A stretch of DNA of 64,000 nt from Leptospira sanjuanensis (GCF_022267375.1 NZ_JAIZBH010000001.1:248001-312000); one strand, 5' to 3'; positions 20,592-39,746 are shown, counted from the stretch's first letter. The notes: generated from the letters alone by a model not told the origin. Made by a program: numbers and translations.

Positions 20592-21781
20592 TCTCCATCG
20601 AAGAAGCGATTTCGAAAATTCTGTCGCAGATTCCGAAGTCGGAGATCGAAGTTCTTCCCTTAAAGGAAAGCCTAGGAAGAGTATTGGCGCAGGATATTTC
20701 CGCGGATCGGGATTATCCTCCTTTTCCTCGTTCGACTATGGACGGTTATGCGATTCGGAGCGATCGATATGAATCCGGCAAAGTCTATCACTGTAAAAAA
20801 GAGGTCTTTGCGGGAATGGAATCCGTTCTCGATCCAGGAGAAGAAATCGTTAAGATCATGACCGGTGCGGCCGTTCCGGCGGGTTTGGACGCCGTGATTA
20901 AAATCGAGGAAAGCGAAGAAGTCTCCAAAAATTCTTCCGAAACGCAAGTGCGTTTGAACTCGAAAAAAGTATTCCAATATTTGAATATAGCTCTTCAGGG
21001 AGAGGATTTAAAACGGGGCGATTTCGTTTTAAAAACGGGAACGAAGATCCTGATGCCGGAAATTTCTTTGCTGGCTTCGTTAGGAATCGATCGGGTTTCC
21101 GTGAGTTCTCTTCCGAAAGTTACGATCATCTCGACCGGAAACGAGGTCATTCCGATCGACGCAAAGCCGAATCCGGTTCAGATTCGGGATTCCAATTCCT
21201 ATTCGTTGCTCGCGATGTTGCGCAAATACGAAATCATCCCTCAGGCCGCACTTCTTGTTCCGGATGAAGAATCGAAAATCGACCGGGCCTTGGAACAAGG
21301 ATTAAATTCGGACATTCTTCTTTTGTCCGGCGGTGTTTCTATGGGAAGCATGGATTTGGTTCCGCCCTTGTTAAAACGACTTGGAGTCGAGGAAGTTTTT
21401 CACAAAGTTCATCTCAAACCCGGTAAGCCGATTTGGTTCGGTCGCAAGGAAAAAACCGCGGTGTTCGGTTTGCCCGGAAATCCGTTCAGCGTCCAGGTTT
21501 GTGCGAGACTTTTTTTGGATCCTTATATTCGAGCCTACCTGGGTTTGCCTATTCTACCGGCCCAAAGATATTCATTTTTTGGAATGCGTAAAAAGAAGAA
21601 TTCTTTGCCGGAATACTTTCCGGTTTGTTTCGAGACGAAGGAACTGACCGGTATTGCGGCAAAGTCGTTTAACGGAAGCGGCGATATTCGAGCGGGATTG
21701 TCTTCGGACGGAATCGCCTTACATCCACCGGACCGATCGGAAATCAACGACGGAGACGTTCTGGATTTTCTTCCTTGGTAA
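20588..21781 (+). CDS. moeA: Molybdopterin molybdenumtransferase
   Basis: About 397 residues from TTG at 20588. That codon shares bases with the moaCB stop (TTGA) and has the purine-rich GCGGGGAGAGGGG just upstream. The open frame continues far upstream, but that part is out-of-frame moaCB sequence. MoeA motifs: PPFPRSTMDGYAIRS, EIVKIMTGAAVPAGLDAVI, ISTGNEVI, IRDSNSYSL, LLLSGGVSMGSMDLVPPLL, VHLKPGKPIWFG, VFGLPGNPFSVQVCARLF. It inserts molybdate into adenylated molybdopterin. It is the last gene of the rightward operon, converging on a sensor kinase gene. Confidence 0.95.
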   Translation: MISIEEAISKILSQIPKSEIEVLPLKESLGRVLAQDISADRDYPPFPRSTMDGYAIRSDRYESGKVYHCKKEVFAGMESVLDPGEEIVKIMTGAAVPAGLDAVIKIEESEEVSKNSSETQVRLNSKKVFQYLNIALQGEDLKRGDFVLKTGTKILMPEISLLASLGIDRVSVSSLPKVTIISTGNEVIPIDAKPNPVQIRDSNSYSLLAMLRKYEIIPQAALLVPDEESKIDRALEQGLNSDILLLSGGVSMGSMDLVPPLLKRLGVEEVFHKVHLKPGKPIWFGRKEKTAVFGLPGNPFSVQVCARLFLDPYIRAYLGLPILPAQRYSFFGMRKKKNSLPEYFPVCFETKELTGIAAKSFNGSGDIRAGLSSDGIALHPPDRSEINDGDVLDFLPW

Positions 21782-21852
21782 ACGAATTCGGTCGATCGAC
21801 GTACTAAAAAGAAAAGAGAAACCGTTTTACGAAACGAGATTTGCGGCGATTC

Positions 21853-23652
21853 TTACGATCGAAGAACCCGTTTTCCGTCGAAAACCTTTTCCAACAACTC
21901 TGCGAGATCGCTTTTGCGAAACGGTTTTCTAAGACTTGCATGAAAACCGTATTCCTTCGGGGAAGAGATGATCGGATCTTCCGAATAACCGCTGGAAGCG
22001 ATCGCAATCACATCGGGATCGATCTTTCTGATTTCGGAAATCGTTTTTTCACCGCCCATGCCGCCTGGAATCGTAAGATCGAAAATCAAAACATCGAACG
22101 GCCGACGCAAATCTCTTGCTTTCGTAAAAAGTTGAATGGCTTCGGCTCCGTTCTTTGCATGTGCCGTCGTATAACCCATTCTTTCCAGCATATCCGAAAA
22201 AATTTCGAGAATGAATTCTTCATCGTCCATAATGAGAATTTTTCCCCGGCCTTGATGATATTTCGGATCGCGTTTGTGAACGCCTTCGATTTTATTTTTG
22301 GACATCGGGAGATAAATGTTGAACGTGCTTCCTAAGCCCGGTTCGGAGATGACTTCGATTCCTCCGTCGTGTTTTTGAATGATGGAATACGAAGTTGCCA
22401 GTCCGAGTCCGGTTCCTTTTTGTTTCGTCGTAAAGAACGGTTCAAAAATTCGGGAAAGGAGATCCTTGGGAATTCCGATTCCGCTGTCTTTCACGGAGAT
22501 GAGAGCATATTCACCTTCTTGCAAGTGTTTCGCATTGTCTTTCGGAAGATACGCGTTCTTTGCGGTAACTTGAATCGTTCCTCCCAACGGCATGGATTGA
22601 ATGGAATTGATGATGATGTTTTCGATGACTTGATGGATTTGGTTTTCGTCGAAATCGCAAAGACAAAGGTTCGGATCGATATCGAAATGGCAGGAAACGT
22701 TCGAGCCGCTCAATGCGAAAAGAACACAGTCGTTTAACAAAGGAGCCAACGAACCGGTCTTACGAATCGGTTTTCCTCCTTTTGCAAAGGTAAGAAGTTG
22801 TTGCGTCAAATCTCTCGCACGATTGAACACATTGATCGCCTTATCGAGATGCCTTGCGATCGGATCGTCGTCGCTGACCTTTTCGCGCGCAAGATCTATA
22901 TAACCGAAAATTCCTCCGAGTAGGTTGTTGAAGTCGTGAGCGATTCCCCCCGCAAGTACCCCCAGACTTTCCAGTTTTTGGGCATGCAGCAATCTTCGTT
23001 CCAATTCGAGACGATCGGATTCCGCTTTTTTTCGATCCGTGATATCGGTGCCGATGCTGATCGTTCCGATTACGTCTCCCTCGGCGTTTTGAAGAAGGGT
23101 ATTGTCCCATTGAATCAATCTTTTCTCGCCGCTTCTCGTCTGGAGATAATTATCGTAATGTAAGGGAAGAGTTTTTGTTTTGACCGCTTCTTTAAAAATA
23201 GAGCGAACTTGATCTTTCTCTTGTTCCGGCAAAAAATAATCGAACCAGTTTTTACCGATGATTTCTTCGCGTTTCCATCCGCTTAGGTTTAAAAGGTAAT
23301 CGTTGCAAAAGGTAATGTTCGCCTCGGAATCAAGCCCCAATCCGATCAGATTTATATTTTCAAGAGTGACTCTGAATCGTCTTTCGGATTCGATCAATGC
23401 CGTTTCGGCCGCCTTCTGTTCTTCGGTTTCTTTTTTTAAAAGAAGAAAATAGCGATTCAATATGAAGAATAATAAGACCGTCGTGGTCGTAACGAAGGCC
23501 CAGCCTTTGTATGTTTGCAGAGTTGTAAGAATGAAAGGATCGAACGACAATAAACTGATAAATTGATCGGAAAAAAAAATCCAAGCCGATGCAAGAAGCA
23601 AGTATAAGAAAGAAATTCGAGCGGGGGCTGAAATCGGCAAATTTTGAATCAT
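21853..23652 (-). CDS. Hybrid PAS sensor histidine kinase with receiver domain
   Basis: 599 residues. Two membrane helices (about 12-30 and 50-70) without a large periplasmic loop, a PAS domain (about 85-205), a HisKA dimerisation helix with phospho-acceptor H239 in GGIAHDFNNLLGG, a HATPase domain (N-box IENIIINSIQSMP, G1 KDSGIGIP, G2 GTGLGLATSYSI), then a receiver (about 470-590) with acidic pair DDEE at 476-479, probable phosphorylated D525 in LIFDLTIPG, and conserved K576. This class usually phosphorylates its own receiver and sometimes a partner. No response regulator adjoins it. The signal is unknown; its place after moeA does not by itself link it to nitrate. Confidence 0.93.
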   Translation of the reverse strand: MIQNLPISAPARISFLYLLLASAWIFFSDQFISLLSFDPFILTTLQTYKGWAFVTTTTVLLFFILNRYFLLLKKETEEQKAAETALIESERRFRVTLENINLIGLGLDSEANITFCNDYLLNLSGWKREEIIGKNWFDYFLPEQEKDQVRSIFKEAVKTKTLPLHYDNYLQTRSGEKRLIQWDNTLLQNAEGDVIGTISIGTDITDRKKAESDRLELERRLLHAQKLESLGVLAGGIAHDFNNLLGGIFGYIDLAREKVSDDDPIARHLDKAINVFNRARDLTQQLLTFAKGGKPIRKTGSLAPLLNDCVLFALSGSNVSCHFDIDPNLCLCDFDENQIHQVIENIIINSIQSMPLGGTIQVTAKNAYLPKDNAKHLQEGEYALISVKDSGIGIPKDLLSRIFEPFFTTKQKGTGLGLATSYSIIQKHDGGIEVISEPGLGSTFNIYLPMSKNKIEGVHKRDPKYHQGRGKILIMDDEEFILEIFSDMLERMGYTTAHAKNGAEAIQLFTKARDLRRPFDVLIFDLTIPGGMGGEKTISEIRKIDPDVIAIASSGYSEDPIISSPKEYGFHASLRKPFRKSDLAELLEKVFDGKRVLRS

Positions 23653-23982
23653 ATATCGTAAGTTATAAAATGATACTTTCCTATTTTGAATGAGAATTCC
23701 AATTTAATTTCGACGATTTTATTTTTTCGATTTCGGGAAAGTATTTTCCTGATTTGCGATTGTTCGTGAACGATTTATTTTATAACCCTTTGTACTTAGT
23801 TGTCGATTTCATTTTTTTTCGGAAACTAGGAAGTTCTTCGCTTTCGTTTCTTTATTTTCGACAAAAGTCTCTTGCAATTTTTTTAATCCGACTTCGCGAA
23901 AAAACGAAATCCGCTTTCGCGTGTTCGACTTCAGAGCAAAATGATCTTGTAAGACGGCGCAGATCCTTAAGATTGTGCCCTA
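23653..23982. other. Intergenic region between divergent kinase and GlpT-like genes
   Basis: 330 bases, AT-rich with many T-runs, presumably holding two divergent promoters. A short dyad GGAAAGTATTTTCC lies near 23740. No convincing ORF: the frames open here lack a ribosome-binding site and run into the start of the transporter gene. Confidence 0.4.
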
Positions 23983-25314
23983 ATGATTTCAGCTCTGCGT
24001 TTCTTTCTTCCCGCAAAACCGAAACCTCTTTTACCGAAAGATGAAATCGATCGGCAGTATCCTCGATTTCGGTGGAGAATTTTAGAGGCAACCTTTATCG
24101 GTTATGCGGTTTTTTATCTCGTCAGAAATAATTTCCCCGTCGTTTCCAAAGAAATGGGGGAGGCACTTCATTACAGCCAAGAGCAGATTACGAATATTCT
24201 CGCGGTTACAGCGATCACGTACGGTCTTGGAAAATTTGTGATGGGCGCTTTGTCCGATCGAAGCAATCCGAAATACTTTATGCCTTTGGGTTTGATTTTA
24301 ACCGCGGTTTGTAATTTTATTTTTGGATCTTCCAGTTCATACGAGGTTCATTTTTATCTCTGGGCTTTGAACGGATTGGTTCAAGGAATGGGCTGGCCTC
24401 CTTGCGGACGTTCTCTTGGACATTGGTTCGGAGTGACGGAAAGAGGCGCTAAATTCGCGATTTGGAATATTGCGCACAACGTCGGCGGCGGTTTAGTCGG
24501 CGTCGTCGCCGCTTACAGCGCGGCTTGGTGGGGTTGGAGAAACGCGTTCTATATTCCCGCGTCGATTGCGATCGTAACCGCGGTATATCTTCTTTTTCGA
24601 TTAGTGGATACTCCGCAGTCTGTGGGTCTTCCTCCGATCGAAGAATATCAAGAAGATCCGGAAAAAGAATCCAGAATTTCCGCGCAAGAACAGGAAAGGG
24701 AACTGTCGTTTCGGGAAATCATAGTCGGTTCCGTATTAAAGAATTATTATATTTGGACGTTTGCCCTCGCAAACTTTTTCGTCTATGTGGTTCGCTATAG
24801 TTTAACGGATATCGGTCCTACATATCTCAAGTTCGCAAAAGGGGCGACGTTGGAAAAAGGCGGGGTCAGCACCCTGATTTATGAATTCGCAGGAATCGGT
24901 TCCACGTTATTGGTGGGTTGGGGTTCGGATAAGCTCGGAGGTAAAAGGGGAATGGTGAGTTTTCTTTGTATGCTCCCCATTTTATCCGCTTTGATCGCCT
25001 TATTGTTTACCCCACCCGGTCATCTTTGGTTGGATTTGACGTTGTTCGGCGTGGTCGGCTTTTTTATTTATCCGCCTGTGATGTTGTTAGGCGTTGCCGG
25101 TTTGGATTTTACCTCCAAAAAGGCGGTCGGAACCGCTGCGGGATTTATCGGTCTGTTCGGATATTTGGGAAGAACGGCGCTTTCGAAAGCGATCGGGTGG
25201 CTGAGCAAACAACCGGGCTTTCATTGGGAACAATCTTTGTATTTGATTATTGCTTCGACTTTGATCGCTCTTGCGCTGCTTGCGATTACTTGGAGCTGGA
25301 AACCGAAGGCCTAA
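23983..25314 (+). CDS. glpT: GlpT/UhpT-family organophosphate:phosphate antiporter
   Basis: 443 residues with about twelve membrane segments. The family traits are clear: [26 protein letters not shown] in the first helix region, [53 protein letters not shown], and the second-half [10 protein letters not shown]. The arginine in the first helix and the WPPCGR segment match glycerol-3-phosphate transporters more than hexose-phosphate ones. It would import glycerol-3-phosphate in exchange for phosphate, and could use the product of the GlpQ-type lipoprotein at 58335. No strong ribosome-binding site is visible before the ATG. Confidence 0.88.
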   Translation: MISALRFFLPAKPKPLLPKDEIDRQYPRFRWRILEATFIGYAVFYLVRNNFPVVSKEMGEALHYSQEQITNILAVTAITYGLGKFVMGALSDRSNPKYFMPLGLILTAVCNFIFGSSSSYEVHFYLWALNGLVQGMGWPPCGRSLGHWFGVTERGAKFAIWNIAHNVGGGLVGVVAAYSAAWWGWRNAFYIPASIAIVTAVYLLFRLVDTPQSVGLPPIEEYQEDPEKESRISAQEQERELSFREIIVGSVLKNYYIWTFALANFFVYVVRYSLTDIGPTYLKFAKGATLEKGGVSTLIYEFAGIGSTLLVGWGSDKLGGKRGMVSFLCMLPILSALIALLFTPPGHLWLDLTLFGVVGFFIYPPVMLLGVAGLDFTSKKAVGTAAGFIGLFGYLGRTALSKAIGWLSKQPGFHWEQSLYLIIASTLIALALLAITWSWKPKA

Positions 25315-25324
25315 AAGCCTTCGG
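25303..25324 (+). terminator. Hairpin spanning the stop codon of the GlpT-like gene
   Basis: CCGAAGGC-CTAAAA-GCCTTCGG is a perfect 8-bp stem whose loop contains the TAA stop (25312-25314). It sits between two convergent genes and is followed by a weak AT stretch, so it may stop transcription or protect the mRNA 3' end. Confidence 0.5.
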
Positions 25325-25376
25325 GGAAAGTTTAAATTTCTTAACTTTTTCGCTCGTTAAAAAACATTCAGAAATT

Positions 25377-26675
25377 TTAAAGTTCTACGCAGATAATATT
25401 TGCGGAAGAACCGATCGTATCACAGGCCGAAGCAAAGTAAGATAGTGCGTTCGAATCTGTGCTGCCGGCCCAACCGGTCATTCCACTCGCAGACGAAGAA
25501 TTGCTCGTCCAGTTGCCGCAGTTTTGACCTAATAGAACGGTCCAAGTATTGTCCATTCCCGTAATATAACCGCAGGCAGGGCTTCCCATCGCAGGGCAAG
25601 CGAACGCTGCGGTAACTCCCGCGTTACCGCTGACTTTATTGCTCCAAGAAAAAGGAAGAATCGCTCCGCTATTGGAGTTTGCGATAATCGTGGTTGTGTT
25701 GTCTCTGTAATATGTGTAAAGAGGTTTCAACGGCCAGTCGCTGCTCGGAGTCGGTAACGGTTTTCTTGTGGACGTTCCGATCATAGCCGCGACGGATCCG
25801 GTAATATAACCGGGTTTATTCGAGTTGCAGATCGTATCCGCTCCCGCCTTTCCGCCCGTGTTACCGGTTCCGCTCGCAATCGGAGCAAGATACATTCTTT
25901 TATCATTATCGGTGATCGTAATGTCCGAAGTCACGGAAACGTTAGTCGCACTTCCTATCGATTGAGCCACTCTTGCCGTGATCGTCTCGCTCTCATTTGC
26001 AAAATCGGGAGTGCCTGTTTCGTTCGTAGCGTTGACCGTGCGATTGACGGTCGTCGTGGAAAGAGTTGTCGGTAATGCGGAAGTGACGCTTAGGTTTGAA
26101 GGAAAACTAGGATAAGTCACGCTTACGGACGAACCCGCAACCGGACCCGGCGGATGGGAAAGACTCAGAGAAAAATTATTCGAAGGATTGGACGTTCCTT
26201 CTACGATTGTAAGGGTTGAAGTAATCACGACCGAATAACAATAAACGTCTATATCCGTAACTGTAGCGGAGGCCGTACCGGAATAATTATAAATGTTGCA
26301 GGAAAGATTTGCGGGAAACGAAGAAATGGAAACATCGTAAGAGGAACCGCTGCTCAGAGAAGAAGAGAATTGATAACTCCCCGCACCACCCGTAATCCCC
26401 GGAGAAGTGGGGGTGAGGATCACATTGGAACTTCCGTTGGAAAGAGTAATACTTCCGCTCACAAGTCCGGAAATATGTCCACCGTAGGAAATGCCGTTGC
26501 TCCCGCTTGATCCGCCGCTTTGCTGATTGCCGTTTACGGGCGTATTAACGACTTCCGTGGCAACAATTTGGATCACACCGCCTAAACCTTTGGAAGCGTC
26601 GAACTGAACCTTGTCCGCTTGAGCGCATTGAAAAAGAATCAGAATAGGAATGAGAAAAAGGGTTTGTTTACGCAT
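25377..26675 (-). CDS. DUF1554-family Leptospira lipoprotein
   Basis: 432 residues from the ATG at 26675, preferred over an ATG 18 bases upstream because GAGG lies eight bases before it. The signal peptide MRKQTLFLIPILILFQC ends in a lipobox-like LFQC. Two beta-rich Ser/Thr-rich regions follow (about 30-230), the first resembling a glycine/serine-rich carbohydrate- or Ig-like fold. A C-terminal DUF1554 domain (about 258-432) has the features MYLAPIASGTGNTGGKAGAD, NKPGYITG, LPFSWSNKVSG and paired cysteines ending in IICVEL. DUF1554 is largely a Leptospira family and includes the endostatin-like Len surface proteins that bind host matrix and complement regulators. Surface location is inferred; ligand unknown. 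Confidence 0.85.
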   Translation of the reverse strand: MRKQTLFLIPILILFQCAQADKVQFDASKGLGGVIQIVATEVVNTPVNGNQQSGGSSGSNGISYGGHISGLVSGSITLSNGSSNVILTPTSPGITGGAGSYQFSSSLSSGSSYDVSISSFPANLSCNIYNYSGTASATVTDIDVYCYSVVITSTLTIVEGTSNPSNNFSLSLSHPPGPVAGSSVSVTYPSFPSNLSVTSALPTTLSTTTVNRTVNATNETGTPDFANESETITARVAQSIGSATNVSVTSDITITDNDKRMYLAPIASGTGNTGGKAGADTICNSNKPGYITGSVAAMIGTSTRKPLPTPSSDWPLKPLYTYYRDNTTTIIANSNSGAILPFSWSNKVSGNAGVTAAFACPAMGSPACGYITGMDNTWTVLLGQNCGNWTSNSSSASGMTGWAGSTDSNALSYFASACDTIGSSANIICVEL

Positions 26676-26932
26676 AGGAATTTCCTCATTCAATTTAACC
26701 GTCGGTATAAAATTTATTGACTAGTTTCCGAGAATTTATCAAAAAAATTCGATAATTTCCGTTCTATAAATCGGGAGCTTTAATTGAATAGGTAAGGTCC
26801 GTTGAAAGCGGATTGCCGGCATTCCAATCCGAAAAGCGAGAAATCCGCCTTAATTTAGCGTATTCGATTCCGGTCGGAAAACCGGCAGTTTTTACACTTG
26901 CCTTCCCTTCTTACCCTAAAAAAGTTTTAGAT

Positions 26933-27469
26933 ATGGTACACCCTTGGCATGATATTTCCCCCGGCGATCAAGTTCCGGAAATCGTAAACGGCGTCATCGA
27001 AATCAAACGCGGCAGCCGTGCAAAATACGAAGTCGATAAAGAATACGGGATTCTCAAACTCGACCGAGTTTTATACTCTTCTTTTTATTATCCGGCCAAT
27101 TACGGATTTATTCCTCAGTCGTATTGCGGGGATCACGATCCTCTCGACATTCTCGTTTTATCGCAAGTGGAACTAGAGCCTTTGTGTTTAGTAAAAGCGA
27201 AAGTCGTCGGAGTGATGAGAATGTTGGATTCGGGAGAAGAAGACGACAAGATTATCGCGGTCGCGGCGAACGATATGTCCGTAAATCATATCAACGATAT
27301 TTCCGAACTTCCACCGCACTTCACATTGGAACTCAAACATTTCTTTGAAGATTATAAAAAACTCGAAAACAAAACGGTCGTCATTGAAGAATTTCAGAAC
27401 GCCGAATTGGCGAGAAAGATCGTTTTGGATTCTTTGGAATTGTATAAGAAAACATTTCCGAAAAAATGA
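26933..27469 (+). CDS. ppa: Inorganic pyrophosphatase, family I
   Basis: 178 residues from the ATG at 26933 ([15 protein letters not shown]), the standard size of bacterial family I enzymes; the open frame extends 40 codons upstream but that part has no family resemblance. Metal and substrate motifs: [30 protein letters not shown], the signature DHDPLDIL, and later [11 protein letters not shown]. It hydrolyses pyrophosphate in the cytoplasm and drives biosynthetic reactions. It converges with the acyltransferase gene, with a shared hairpin between them. Confidence 0.95.
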   Translation: MVHPWHDISPGDQVPEIVNGVIEIKRGSRAKYEVDKEYGILKLDRVLYSSFYYPANYGFIPQSYCGDHDPLDILVLSQVELEPLCLVKAKVVGVMRMLDSGEEDDKIIAVAANDMSVNHINDISELPPHFTLELKHFFEDYKKLENKTVVIEEFQNAELARKIVLDSLELYKKTFPKK

Positions 27470-27480
27470 TTTTTCTTTTC

Positions 27481-27521
27481 GTTCAAAAAACGTCCGGGTT
27501 CGACGAGGACGCTTTTTGAAC
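27481..27521. terminator. Bidirectional terminator between ppa and the acyltransferase gene
   Basis: GTTCAAAAAACGTCC (27481-27495) pairs with GGACGCTTTTTGAAC (27507-27521) with one mismatch and an 11-base loop. The stem carries A-runs on one side and T-runs on the other, so it can act in both directions between the convergent genes. Confidence 0.8.
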
Positions 27522-27536
27522 GGAAGAATTCTCCGT

Positions 27537-28439
<903 letters not shown>

Positions 28440-28457
28440 GGTATCCCCAAGAACTAG

Positions 28458-28541
28458 TTTTTACAGCGTGTTCTAAAAACGAATCTCTTATGATCGAAAA
28501 GGTCAAGCTGCAAGGTCTGTCGAAAAGGACAGGTTCTTATG
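28458..28541 (+). repeat. Dispersed intergenic repeat, copy A (84 bp)
   Basis: Begins TTTTTACAGCGTGT and ends GGACAGGTTCTTATG, matching the ends of copy B at 62811 in the same order and spacing, with recognisable similarity between. Near the right end CTGTC-GAAAAG-GACAG forms a hairpin. It fills much of the 324-base gap (28440-28763) before queE, which shows no other gene. Confidence 0.72.
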
Positions 28542-28763
28542 CAAAGGGACCGTTTTCCGCGCGGATTGACAAGCAAAAGAACGGCTGATTTTCACCGCCT
28601 TTATTGTACAATCAAACTAAGCAAGGTTTCATTCTTTGTTTTAAAAATGGAGTCTCCGAGAGTTGACCGCAAAGGGCAGGTCGTAAATTCTGGAATTTAC
28701 CTTTCCATTTTTTTTACGATCTCCTTGCTTGCTGAAAGAAAAATCTTGTACTCGAAAGAACCC

Positions 28764-32327
<3,564 letters not shown>

Positions 32328-32407
32328 ACCGTCGGGAGTTTTCCTGCTCGACATCCGATTTTGATCGGAGTTTCTGGACCTTAGTACTTGGAACGGAGTT
32401 CGACGAC

Positions 32408-34816
<2,409 letters not shown>

Positions 34817-34863
34817 AAGTTTCGAATTTCTGGGAATGCTTCGAACGATTTAAACTTTTAAAA

Positions 34864-34958
34864 TGTGGGAACTCCTGCAAAAATGTATCGATATCAAGCT
34901 GATTCAAAGGATAGAAAACGATTCAAAAAGACATAAACCGTAGGAACTCATACGGTTT
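34864..34958. repeat. Two GGAACT-type elements after pheT, the second a stem-loop
   Basis: TGTGGGAACTCCTGCA (34864-34879) is a near-palindrome of the dispersed short repeat. A second element at 34935-34958 has AAACCGTA and TACGGTTT arms around the loop GGAACTCA, and is followed by a short T/A run. They lie between pheT and the carbonic anhydrase gene on the same strand; the second may end the pheT transcript. Confidence 0.55.
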
Positions 34959-35014
34959 TAAAAATTCAGAGATTCGTCTTCCAGAATGATTTTAAAGAAG
35001 CTACGGCCACTTAA

Positions 35015-35584
35015 ATGAAAATCCACGAAACCGCCTTTATCCATCCGCAAGCAACGACGATCGGACTCGTTGAAATGGGTCCGCATTCTTCCCTTTGGCC
35101 GGGAGCCGTAATTCGGGCCGATATGAATCGGATCGTGTTGGGAGAAGGCGTCAACATACAGGATAATTCCACGCTTCATACGGATTCAAGTCGCGGAATC
35201 GCGATCGGAGATTATACGTTAGTCGGTCATAATGCGATGTTGCATGGGTGTACGATCGGGAGAGGATGTCTGATTGGAATCGGAAGCGTGATTCTTGACG
35301 AAGCGGAAATCGGAGATGGCGCGATGGTGACGGCGGGTTGTACGGTTCGCGGAGGAAAAAAGATCCCGCCCGGAGCGATGGTAATTCAGAAAAACGGAGA
35401 ATTAAAAATCTTCGAAGGGAAGGCTAAACCGGTTTTCAGCGTCGCCGGATGTTTGGAATACATCGCTCTTTCCGAAAGATTTAAAAAAGGAATTTTCGGT
35501 CCGTTTACGCCCGAAGAGGAAATCGAGTTTCAGAATCGCGCAAAAGGAATTCTCCGGAAAATGGGAATTCCTTTTAGAGAGTAG
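35015..35584 (+). CDS. Gamma-class carbonic anhydrase family protein
   Basis: 189 residues of left-handed beta-helix hexapeptide repeats: HETAFIHPQATTIGLVEMG, SLWPGAVIRADMNRIVLGEG, NIQDNSTLHTD, TLVGHNAMLHGCTIGRG, LIGIGSVILDEAEIGDGAMV. The metal-binding histidines are seen in LHTD, VGHNAMLHG. The YrdA/CaiE branch of this superfamily is large and only some members show carbonic anhydrase activity, so the enzyme activity is a family-based guess. A helical C-terminal tail completes the trimeric fold. Confidence 0.88.
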   Translation: MKIHETAFIHPQATTIGLVEMGPHSSLWPGAVIRADMNRIVLGEGVNIQDNSTLHTDSSRGIAIGDYTLVGHNAMLHGCTIGRGCLIGIGSVILDEAEIGDGAMVTAGCTVRGGKKIPPGAMVIQKNGELKIFEGKAKPVFSVAGCLEYIALSERFKKGIFGPFTPEEEIEFQNRAKGILRKMGIPFRE

Positions 35585-35604
35585 CGTATTCTATTGATTG
35601 AATA

Positions 35605-36249
35605 TTAGAGTTTTACGAATTTTCCTAACAATTCGAGAACTTTCGGTCCTTTTGTTTTAGCGTCCTTATCCAAAAAGGTTCCCGTAAATACGTGAGCCTT
35701 TTTATCCACGATGAAAACGCGTTGATAGTTGTGGACCTTGAAATTCTTACCCGCGATCGCTTGTTCGAATCTGCTTTCCAGAAGAACGGATTCGATTCCG
35801 TGGATCTTGGATTTTTGCGGAGGGTTGATCATTTCGTATTTTTGAAATACGGTAGGATACAAACCCGTGACCGCGGAAGTATAGTCGTCCAGGCTGATTT
35901 CTCTCGGTTGTCTGGAAAGATCTTCCATCGTATAATTGACGTTCGTGTTGAACATTCCCGCTTCGGGGCTTCCCTGAGGAAATTCAAAAAGGAAGAAGTT
36001 GATTCCCGCCACATCCAAAGCCTTTTTAATCGTACCCGTATTATCGGCGTTAGACGCGACTTCTTTCGCTTGATTGATGAGATTGGGATTATCGTTGAAA
36101 TGCCAGCCATCATAGTTAAGACCGAGCCCTAGGGATGAAATTTGGACCACCTTTGCGTTCGGGTCCAAAGCGTGTTCCTTTTTACAATTCAAGATCACGA
36201 AAGTGAATACGAGAAGGGTTGTTACAATTCGAATTGGATTTTTCTTCAT
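35605..36249 (-). CDS. Putative lipoprotein of unknown function
   Basis: 214 residues. The signal peptide MKKNPIRIVTTLLVFTFVILNC ends in a lipobox-like ILNC followed by KKEHA. The mature part is soluble and mixed alpha/beta, with SSLGLGLNYDGWHFN, a region around NYTMEDLSRQPREISLDDYTS, and a C-terminal part like IAGKNFKVHNYQRVFIVDKKAHV that resembles PsbP/DUF1795-type folds. I do not recognise a specific family. GGAG lies ten bases before the ATG. It has no operon partner: carbonic anhydrase converges on its 3' side and the COX4-like gene lies upstream. Confidence 0.75.
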   Translation of the reverse strand: MKKNPIRIVTTLLVFTFVILNCKKEHALDPNAKVVQISSLGLGLNYDGWHFNDNPNLINQAKEVASNADNTGTIKKALDVAGINFFLFEFPQGSPEAGMFNTNVNYTMEDLSRQPREISLDDYTSAVTGLYPTVFQKYEMINPPQKSKIHGIESVLLESRFEQAIAGKNFKVHNYQRVFIVDKKAHVFTGTFLDKDAKTKGPKVLELLGKFVKL

Positions 36250-36425
36250 ACGACGATTGCTCCTAAGAATTGGAAAGATTAACTTCTTCGATAAAAAAAG
36301 CGACTCAATTTATCCCAGGAAATCGAAATTGAAGCGGAATCGGTTTGAATCCGTTTTATTTCGGAATGAAAAAGTGCGTGAATTGAGAAAAGCTTAATAC
36401 GATCAGAACGGCTTTTGTCCGCCGT

Positions 36426-36458
36426 AAAAATAAAAAGCCGGTTGAAAAACCGGCTTTT
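36426..36458 (-). terminator. Intrinsic terminator of the COX4-like gene
   Basis: An 11-bp perfect stem (AAAAGCCGGTT / AACCGGCTTTT at 36433-36443 and 36448-36458) closes a GAAA loop on the plus strand. Read on the minus strand the stem is followed by a T-rich run, as expected for a rho-independent terminator just after the stop at 36488. Confidence 0.88.
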
Positions 36459-36487
36459 GCAGATCAAGGAGCGAATTCGTTTCTAAC

Positions 36488-37078
<591 letters not shown>

Positions 37079-37151
37079 ATATCCTGAATTTGGACCGCAG
37101 GTGTCTGCGGATGGTATTCCGGGCGGGTAAACCGCAACCTGTAGGACATCC

Positions 37152-38442
<1,291 letters not shown>

Positions 38443-38508
38443 CTCCTAAAAAATTTTAGTTTGTAAAATCAAGAACAGGGGATCAGAATTTCGATAATCT
38501 GAATAAGG

Positions 38509-39311
<803 letters not shown>

Positions 39312-39350
39312 TCGTTTGTCGATTTTAGATCGGATCTTAGATTCAAATCG

Positions 39351-39378
39351 AAAAGCCGCGCGGATCGCGGCTTTTTTT
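39351..39378 (+). terminator. Intrinsic terminator after the exported protein gene
   Basis: AAAAGCCGCG-CGGAT-CGCGGCTTTTTTT: a 10-bp stem with a 5-base loop followed by seven T residues, about 40 bases after the stop codon. Confidence 0.92.
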
Positions 39379-39536
39379 ACGCCTTACCGAAACTTAATTT
39401 TTCCGTATCACAAATTCGGCTGTGACGATTGATTCGCCGGACTTTCGTAAAGCCGATCCTCGGTTCACGTTCTTTTTTTGAACAAGACTTACGGAAAAAA
39501 GAGTTTTGTGATTAGAAAACGGCGAGGGCGTATCGT

Positions 39537-39746
39537 TCACTTCTTAATTAAGAAGTCGCTGATGACCTTTTCTTCGGTCAGATATTTTTTGTTGAGATAA
39601 GAGATTGCGTAGTTGATAAAGCGGGGGATTTCCTTGCCGGCGTCGAGTAAATCCAACTTCGTCTGCGTCAATTCGTCGATCGTAGCTAGGGCTAGCCTTC
39701 GTTGACTTTGATGCGATTCGAATTCGTCTTCGGTTTGAAAGGCCAT
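39537..39746 (-). CDS. Small hypothetical protein
   Basis: 69 residues, all soluble, predicted helical: DEFESHQSQRRLALATIDE, TKLDLLDAGKEIPRFINYAI, LNKKYLTEEKVISDFLIKK. No cysteines, no membrane segment. AAAGG lies 12 bases before the ATG. It lies downstream of the MFS gene on the same strand. I do not recognise the family; composition (acidic/basic balanced, no low complexity) suggests a real protein. Confidence 0.55.
   Translation of the reverse strand: MAFQTEDEFESHQSQRRLALATIDELTQTKLDLLDAGKEIPRFINYAISYLNKKYLTEEKVISDFLIKK

Noticed and set aside
23852..24091. 79-codon minus-strand ORF at the start of the GlpT-like gene
   Set aside because: It overlaps the first 109 bases of a well-supported transporter gene, has no ribosome-binding site and no family features.
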